Source: Novosphingobium ovatum
GTDB lineage: Bacteria > Pseudomonadota > Alphaproteobacteria > Sphingomonadales > Sphingomonadaceae
Reading direction: 5' to 3'
NCBI RefSeq assembly: GCF_009909235.1
Contig: NZ_JAAAPO010000001.1
Coordinates: 124,001-188,000, forward strand
DNA: 64,000 nucleotides
Part shown: positions 61,982 through 64,000 of the stretch, one piece after another
How the letters are laid out: each line of letters begins with the position of its first letter
Position numbering within the stretch: the first letter of the stretch is position 1
Position numbers and translations under genes: made by a program
Notes under the pieces: generated by a model
The model's database searches: none
Seen by the model: only the letters and a program-made list of their open reading frames with translations
What the model was told of the DNA's origin: nothing

Positions 61982-64000
61982 ATGACACTCTATCGACTAC
62001 TCTCGGCAGCCGCGCTGACCGCATTCCTGCCGGCGATGGCGCAGGCGCAAACAGCGCCCGCCGCACCGCAGGCCGGGTTGGAAGAGATCGTTGTTACCGC
62101 GCAAAAGCGCGAACAGAACCTGCAGAGCGTGCCGGTGGCCGTGACCGCGCTGAGCGGCGATGCGCTGGCCAGCAAGAATGTCGCCACCGTGTCGGATCTG
62201 CCTCGTCTGGCGCCCAGCTTGACTGTGACGCAGGGCAATGTGCCCACCAACAACTCGATCAATCTGCGCGGTATCGGCACCTCGGCTTTCAGTACCGGGA
62301 TCGAGCCGTCGGTGGCCGTAATCGTGGATGACGTTGCGCTGTTGCAGCAGGCGCAGGCCTTTTCGGGGTTGAGCGACATCGCCCGGATCGAAGTTTTGCG
62401 CGGCCCGCAGGGCACGTTGTTCGGCAAGAATTCGTCGGCCGGCGCGATCAATATCGTGACGCGCGGCGCCAGCAAGGTGCTGTCGGGCGGGGCTACTTTG
62501 CGTGCCACCACGGACGAGGAATATCGCGTTGATGCCACGCTGGCCGGGCCGTTGGGTGACAATATCGGTTTTCGGATCAATGGCTTCTATGGTGATCGCA
62601 AGGGGTACATCAACAATCTGACCGATGGTCGCCGCTTTAACAACGATGCCAGCTATGGCCTGCGCGGGCGGCTGGAAATCCGTCCGGCGGCCGGGTTGAA
62701 GATCGACCTGATTGCCGGGCATTCTGTCAGTTCCAGCAATGGTACGGCGCGCACTTTCCTGCAGGTGCCGACGGGCGCCACCGTGTTTGGCGCGGCGGTC
62801 GCGCCCAGCATTGCCGATATTGCCCCCGGCTATGGCAATTACGCCGTGCGTATCGACGGGCCGCTGTATAACAAGAGCGTACAGAGCACCTTCATCGGCA
62901 AGGCGTCCTATGATCTGGGCTTTGCCGATCTGGTGTCGATCACCAGCTATCAGGACTGGAAGTTCCGGTTTGCCGAGGACTTTGACTATCTGACCGGCAC
63001 GGTGCTGGGGCTGTCGGGCGGCATTGTCGCCAACAGCACCTATCACGCCACGCAGTTCACGCAGGAATTGCGGCTGGTCTCGCCCGCGCGCAAGCCGCTG
63101 ACCTATGTGCTGGGGCTGTTCTATTCGGACGGGGCGACCACGCGCACGTTTGATCGCGGGCCATCGGGGCCGGTGGTGGCGCGCTGGAGCTCGCGCAGCG
63201 GGACGATCAGCTATGCCGCCTTTGGTCAGGCCACCTATAGCTTCCTTGATCGCAACCACATCGATGTCGGCCTGCGCTATAACCATGAAAAGGTGTCGGC
63301 TGATTTCATCAATCTGGTGCCCAATGCCTCACCGCCGGCGGCCAATGCCACCTGTCTGGCCACCTGTTCGGGCGTGGCCAATGACGGCGTCGTGACCACC
63401 AAGGTCGCGCTGCGCCGCGATCTGGCCGATGGCGTGATGGGCTATGTCTCCTATGCCCGCGGGTACAAGGGGCAGGGGTTTGACATCTCCTCGGGCTTTA
63501 CCCCGCGCCGGGCGGCCAATCCGGTCAAGCCGGAAACCTCGAACGCCTATGAAATCGGCCTCAAGTCGCGCTTTCTGGACAATCGACTGCAGCTGAACGT
63601 GGCCGCCTTCTGGAGCGACTTCAACAACTTCCAGGCACAGTCGGGCATTCTGTTGCCCGATAACACGATCCAGTTGACGCTGAACAATGTGGGCCGCGTG
63701 CGCACCCGCGGCGTTGAAATCGAGTTGAGCGCCAAGCCCACCCCGGCGCTGCGTCTGGACGGTTCGGTCAGCTATACCGAGGCGATGATCCGCTCCTTCC
63801 CCGGCGCGCAGTGCTATACCGGTCAGACGGTGGGCTGTGTCGATCTGGATGGCGCGGGGCCCTCGACCACCACCGGTCAGGACCTGTCGGGCAAGCGTCT
63901 GGCCAATGCGCCGCGTTTGAAGTTCAACATCGGCGGCACCTATACCATCGCGCTGCCCAAGGCCGCGTTCGACGGGTTTGTCCAGCTGGACTACAACTAT
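61982..64000 (+). CDS. TonB-dependent receptor (third), 3' end outside the window
   Basis: The first 673 residues are present and the frame is still open at the last base. A signal peptide (about 1-22, ending AQAQ) precedes the TonB-box region EEIVVTAQKREQNLQSVPVA and the plug with RIEVLRGPQGTLFGKNSSAG. About 16 barrel strands follow, including YVSYARGYKGQGFD. It is close in layout to the first receptor. Divergence from the GH2 gene and nearness to the uronate genes suggest import of a uronate-bearing oligosaccharide. The ATG at 61982 follows GGAGGGGCCT. Confidence 0.93.
   Translation, partial: MTLYRLLSAAALTAFLPAMAQAQTAPAAPQAGLEEIVVTAQKREQNLQSVPVAVTALSGDALASKNVATVSDLPRLAPSLTVTQGNVPTNNSINLRGIGTSAFSTGIEPSVAVIVDDVALLQQAQAFSGLSDIARIEVLRGPQGTLFGKNSSAGAINIVTRGASKVLSGGATLRATTDEEYRVDATLAGPLGDNIGFRINGFYGDRKGYINNLTDGRRFNNDASYGLRGRLEIRPAAGLKIDLIAGHSVSSSNGTARTFLQVPTGATVFGAAVAPSIADIAPGYGNYAVRIDGPLYNKSVQSTFIGKASYDLGFADLVSITSYQDWKFRFAEDFDYLTGTVLGLSGGIVANSTYHATQFTQELRLVSPARKPLTYVLGLFYSDGATTRTFDRGPSGPVVARWSSRSGTISYAAFGQATYSFLDRNHIDVGLRYNHEKVSADFINLVPNASPPAANATCLATCSGVANDGVVTTKVALRRDLADGVMGYVSYARGYKGQGFDISSGFTPRRAANPVKPETSNAYEIGLKSRFLDNRLQLNVAAFWSDFNNFQAQSGILLPDNTIQLTLNNVGRVRTRGVEIELSAKPTPALRLDGSVSYTEAMIRSFPGAQCYTGQTVGCVDLDGAGPSTTTGQDLSGKRLANAPRLKFNIGGTYTIALPKAAFDGFVQLDYNY

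Overview
The window looks like a chromosomal segment of a high-GC alphaproteobacterium of the Sphingomonadales, most likely Novosphingobium or a close relative. The pointers are the GC-rich codon use, three large TonB-dependent receptors of the sphingomonad type, and a D-mannonate dehydratase whose catalytic residues fall at exactly the published numbering of the Novosphingobium aromaticivorans ManD enzyme (recalled from the literature, not searched). I saw no phage genes, insertion sequences or CRISPR arrays.

Layout. Bases 1-16,000 are mostly housekeeping: tRNA-Trp, secE, nusG, rplK and rplA, interrupted by a membrane protein gene and a Tat-exported nucleoside hydrolase-like gene; then yqgE, a chorismate-lyase-like gene, a molybdopterin-binding (CinA-like) gene, rimO, an nlpD-like gene, surE, serS, a DUF3237 gene, a ParD-like antitoxin next to a methionine aminopeptidase, and a DUF2520 gene. 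Bases 15,900-29,200 form a sulfatase locus: a formylglycine-generating enzyme and a TonB-dependent receptor on the minus strand, five different S1-type sulfatases in a tightly overlapping operon on the plus strand, and a LacI-type regulator. Three copies of one LacI-like operator lie in the divergent promoter region and in the lacI promoter.

Bases 29,200-34,600 hold an apparent sulfur-stress efflux module: an AhpD-like gene divergent from rhodanese, lipoprotein adaptor, RND pump and a two-cysteine ArsR regulator of the BigR/SqrR type. Bases 34,600-42,640 hold a second TonB-dependent receptor, LysR and TetR regulators, a metallo-beta-lactamase-fold hydrolase, an MFS permease and a lipoprotein with a TbpB-like barrel. 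Bases 42,800-53,000 hold a secreted clan-A glycosidase followed by the alpha-2-macroglobulin/penicillin-binding protein 1C pair.

Bases 53,000-64,000 form a uronate locus: gntR-uxaC-uxuB-kdgK on the minus strand, manD divergent, then a GH2 glycosidase and a third TonB-dependent receptor that runs off the end of the window. Together these could import a glucuronic-acid-containing glycan, release glucuronate, and convert it through fructuronate, mannonate and 2-keto-3-deoxygluconate to KDPG; the KDPG aldolase is not in the window. The sulfatase and uronate loci may act on the same kind of sulfated, uronate-rich glycans, but that link is inference.
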